Below, in pieces: positions 11,924 through 64,000 of a stretch of DNA of 64,000 nt (position 1 is its first letter; the number at the start of each line of letters is the position of its first letter). The position numbers and the translations under genes were made by a program. The notes beneath the pieces were generated by a model that saw only the letters and a list, made by a program, of their open reading frames with translations, ran no database searches and had not been told where the DNA came from. The DNA is from Anoplopoma fimbria (taxonomy: Eukaryota; Chordata; Actinopteri; Perciformes; Anoplopomatidae). The DNA lies in the NCBI RefSeq assembly GCF_027596085.1, contig NC_072460.1, positions 12,964,326 to 13,028,325 on the forward strand. Reading direction: 5' to 3'.

Positions 11924-11972
11924 ATACTCACACTCAGCTTTTCACCTGGAGAGGGCAGGCGCAAGGGACGGC

Positions 11973-12020
11973 ATGTGCACAGCAGTAGCAGCAGCAGCAG
12001 CAGTCTATCCTCACATCTAG
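11973..12020 (+). other. znf385a: Upstream open reading frame in znf385a leader (15 codons)
   Basis: An ATG at 11973 opens a 15-codon frame with an alanine run encoded by the (GCA)n repeat, ending in TAG at 12018-12020, about 150 bases before the main start. If transcription begins upstream of it, it could reduce translation of znf385a. Confidence 0.35.
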
Positions 12021-12168
12021 CGCTGCCTATCTAAGTTGGCTCTGTCTGGGGAGTGGAGAGGAACTCTGAAAAGAGATTTTTGGAGCCATTGTCCCTTGGC
12101 GAAAGCAGGCAAGACGGGGCAGTGAAGGAGCACTTGTCAAACCAGGGACACCAAAGGCAACGCACATC

Positions 12169-61173
<49,005 letters not shown>

Positions 61174-62865
61174 CACACCACCCTCTGACTTCGGCCAGTC
61201 AGGAGCAGCCACTCCAAAAGCACACTGTGAAGATACAAACATGATCAACAAACAGCAATTGATAGGGGAAAAAATCTAACCATTTAAATACTGAACTGCA
61301 AGGAGAAATGCAAGGGAAAGGAGCAGCAGGAAGGAGTGGATATGTCTTTCTTCCCTTTACCTGAAACTCTCCCTCCATTTTAAAGACTTCTTAATGATCT
61401 GCAGATGGAATGAGCAGAGGAGTGACTTTTTATTATGCATTGAACTTCCTTGTTCATCTCTCACCTCCCCTGGTCCCTCTCCCTTGCACTGTGGCCCTGT
61501 CATGGCCGCCTCGATAGCGACAAAAAAAACACATGAACATCTTTCAAGAAACATTAAAACGCACATAGTGTTATATAATTATTCTGGGCCAGGTTGTTTT
61601 TCTCCTGACATCACGGCTCAACGTGTCGTTTCATCCTATGCACCTCAAAAACAAAGACAATAATGTTATGTCAGTAGGGTAGCTGCTTCAATCGGTCTTT
61701 GCTTTTTGCGCCACATGTAGCTGTGGCGGCCTCAGCGGTACTGTACATGTCCCCTTCAGCGCCGGAGGCGACAATCCTTCAGTTTGTGACACTAGGTCCT
61801 CACTAGATACAACATGACGTGGGCTGACTGGCAGGTGGTACGGCATCTGAACATGTCTGATGGTGGGGGGGTTAAAGAGAGCAGAAAAGTGACTGTGGGG
61901 GATTGCACTCTGCTGTCATTTCCTGAGACTGTGAGGTGAGAGGAGGGTTGGAAAGGGTGAGTGGATGAATTGACTCCAGGCAGCATGCAGACACACACAA
62001 AGGCCCAAACGAATCTGTGTTTTAAAATAGACTGCACCAACGGGCACATCTGCCAACCTCCATATCAGTCAGAGATTGGTCTCACTAAAGGGGAAAGAGG
62101 ATGTGAGAAACAGCAGAAATTGCACATACTGTACTGCTGTATATGATACATGATCCCTATCTTTAGCTAAGATTGTGTTTGATGGCAAAAATCTGTTATT
62201 TTACTTACAGTAATGAAAATTACTGGAGAGCATAGTTCATATATACTTGGTCAGACATCTTAAGCCATCAAAAAGAAAGTGATCGACATCCTAACAACTC
62301 CCTGGACCTTATTTGCAGGCTGATTCACTGTGTAGGTGGGGAGGTTGACTTAGGTGCGACCCTGTGTACTGATGTATTTATGTTGTTTCTGCATGCTGCC
62401 TCTCAATAAGATCGTGCAGGGTCAGGCTTCTGCATCATTGGGTAGAACTCTTCCATTGCTGCCCTAATCTCCTCCTCAACTCCCCCATCTACAAAGGTTC
62501 ATATGAGTGTATAGCACAGGGCACATCAACACTGGCAAACATAATGCTCAAAGAGAACAAATTAAAGAGAGGAAGATGAAAGCCAAATACATTCTTGGAG
62601 AAATGATCTTGAGCTGGAGTGACAACCGAGCCAGAAGCCCGGCAAGGCCGCCAAGGGCAAGGAGCCAAGACGTCAAGCTCAAGGCATCGACCGATAGTTT
62701 CCGTCTCACAAATGAAAGCCATGAAACGCACCATGATTTGTTTTCTTTTACAAAGACTTGTGAGCACTTTGTTTTGTTTGGTTTGGATTTTTGGTTTGCA
62801 TCTATATCACACATGAAGAAGAGCAAAATAGGAGACACAATAAAAATATTTTTTTAGGTAGGAAA
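61174..62865 (+). other. znf385a: Probable znf385a 3' untranslated region
   Basis: Non-coding sequence after the stop codon. ATTAAA at 62561-62566 and AATAAA at 62839-62844 are candidate polyadenylation signals. The latter is followed by a T-run and is the better candidate. The extent is inferred, with no transcript evidence. Confidence 0.4.
62839..62844 (+). terminator. znf385a: Candidate polyadenylation signal of znf385a
   Basis: AATAAA about 1.67 kb after the stop codon, followed within 10-15 bases by a T-rich stretch. Confidence 0.35.
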
Positions 62866-64000
62866 TGTTAATAACTGCATCCATGAAGAAATAAGAAGAT
62901 GGGTGGAATTATTGGATGGTGTTGACTCAGACAGACTGGCATTCAAGCAGACCGACTGAACTTATCGGGGAGCCACAAAAGTTTGCTAAGCAGCCGCAGA
63001 CCTATCTTGCTCGACAGCTTGAAAACTTTCACCCTTTTCTGAACGAGATGTACACTGTGCCGTTTCATTGAGAAGCAATGAGCTCTAATGTCTTACCTAT
63101 GTCTGAATATTGCAATGCAATGAGCAATTTTTATCAGAGTGACTTGTTATCATTGTAACATGTTGTGACATGTTGTCTGGAGTCATGTGTAAACTGGGAG
63201 CATGATAGCTGACAGACCTTTCAGTTCTTCCATGAGGAGTAGGCTTCAAATACTGGCAGGGATTAAGAGAAAGATAGAGGTGTAGCTGGGTTTAGGGACC
63301 GCCCTTCATATTAAAGGGCCTTTTTACGATGGTAATCTCTGCTTGGGGAACAGGGTACAACACCAGGTATCAAGGGATTATAGCTAGAGTTGTTCAACAG
63401 GCTTCTTTTTTTTTTTTTTTTTGGACTTACATTATTTTTTTTTCTTTCTGTGTGTGTGAGAAATGTGTTTAAGTGAAAATCCTGAGGAACAATATTAATG
63501 CCATTACAGAAGAAGCTGGCTTGGTGTCAGCTCCCACCGTTGTGCTCTTTTTGTTGCTGAACGAAACCTTCTTTACATAGTTCACTTAGTGAGTAGATAC
63601 TATTCCAGGATCCGTGCTCCTTCCTGTTGGTGTGTGTACCATGTATTTTAGTGTGTTTTGGGACCTGCTCTCTCCCTACTTCCCACCAATCACAGACAGA
63701 AGCAACCCGGAGATATAAAGTGGCCTAACACAATAATGGAGACAGAAACCTGCACGTTTGATTTCAGAAGATTGATCAATTATTTTGGATTCTAGAATCT
63801 TGATCAATGACCTAATCAAAGTAGTGTAGTGATCTTGTCCCTTGTAGGTCGGTCAAGTAGCAGCACCACAGAAATGTTCATACTGTGGTAATTCCCACTC
63901 CCCAATCATCCTCATGATTCACATATGGGAAATAAATGTTAGTTGCCTATTTTCTGGGCAGGTATTTCATGTTAGCTGTGTTTAGGCTAATAGCCTTAGC
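62866..64000. other. Right-edge non-coding sequence
   Basis: No exon is recognised. It has a T17 run at 63406-63422. A CCAAT word (63686-63690) and a TATA-like ATATAAA (63713-63719) lie close together near the edge but lead to no convincing coding exon within the window. Confidence 0.45.

Larger units (their letters stand above)
11600..12168 (+). promoter_or_regulatory. znf385a: Presumed znf385a promoter and 5' untranslated region
   Basis: This is the region preceding the exon-1 ATG. It has no obvious TATA box, contains pyrimidine-rich and CA/CT repeat DNA, and then a mixed-composition stretch (about 11930-12168) with (AGC)n at about 11981-12003. The transcription start cannot be fixed from sequence. 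The position is inferred from the downstream coding exon. Confidence 0.4.

Overview
This window is vertebrate nuclear DNA, most likely from a percomorph teleost fish. The coding sequence is split into short exons with GT/AG introns, non-coding DNA dominates, and (CA)n/(GT)n and (CT)n/(GA)n microsatellites are very dense. It also holds a hAT-type non-autonomous transposon and a fold-back element that I recognise from memory as common in percomorph genomes. There are no operons, CRISPR arrays, or prokaryotic or viral genes.

Two protein-coding genes can be reconstructed exon by exon, arranged head to head. On the minus strand at the left edge (about 1.1-4.1 kb) is a complete four-exon survivin gene (birc5 family; its N-terminus suggests a second teleost paralogue, birc5b-like). 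It encodes a 147-residue single-BIR protein. The internal exons are 110 and 118 nt, which matches the mammalian BIRC5 exon plan as I remember it. On the plus strand, about 12.0-62.8 kb is filled by one large gene, znf385a. It has a first exon with only 10 coding bases (Met-Ile-Leu plus one base), a 26.7 kb first intron, and seven more coding exons ending at 61173. The protein has three U1-type C2H2 zinc fingers, each split by an intron, a proline-rich linker, and the conserved C-terminus ending in GPILFSPY.

The znf385a reading frame as given is broken by one missing base in a C-run at 60453-60456 (exon 7). Everything around the break, including the splice phases and the conserved downstream exon, fits an intact 449-residue protein if one C is missing. 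As written, the protein stops at residue 359, just after the third finger.

The rest is intergenic or intronic: 4.1-11.8 kb between the two start sites, and the introns of znf385a. These hold long dinucleotide arrays (several above 100 bp), decayed transposable elements at 26.3-26.8 and 29.4-30.2 kb, a perfect 13-bp hairpin at 36.1 kb, two candidate alternative first exons (6.3 and 42.3 kb), and two CTCF-like motifs in convergent orientation around the znf385a gene body. The two genes are not obviously functionally linked. Survivin acts in the chromosomal passenger complex and apoptosis control; ZNF385A is an RNA/DNA-binding zinc-finger protein reported to modulate p53 target choice. I did not find a wholly new biological system. 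The items most worth following up are the znf385a frameshift, the survivin residue changes at the histone-H3 phospho-threonine site, the terminal-exon acceptor, and the candidate alternative promoters.
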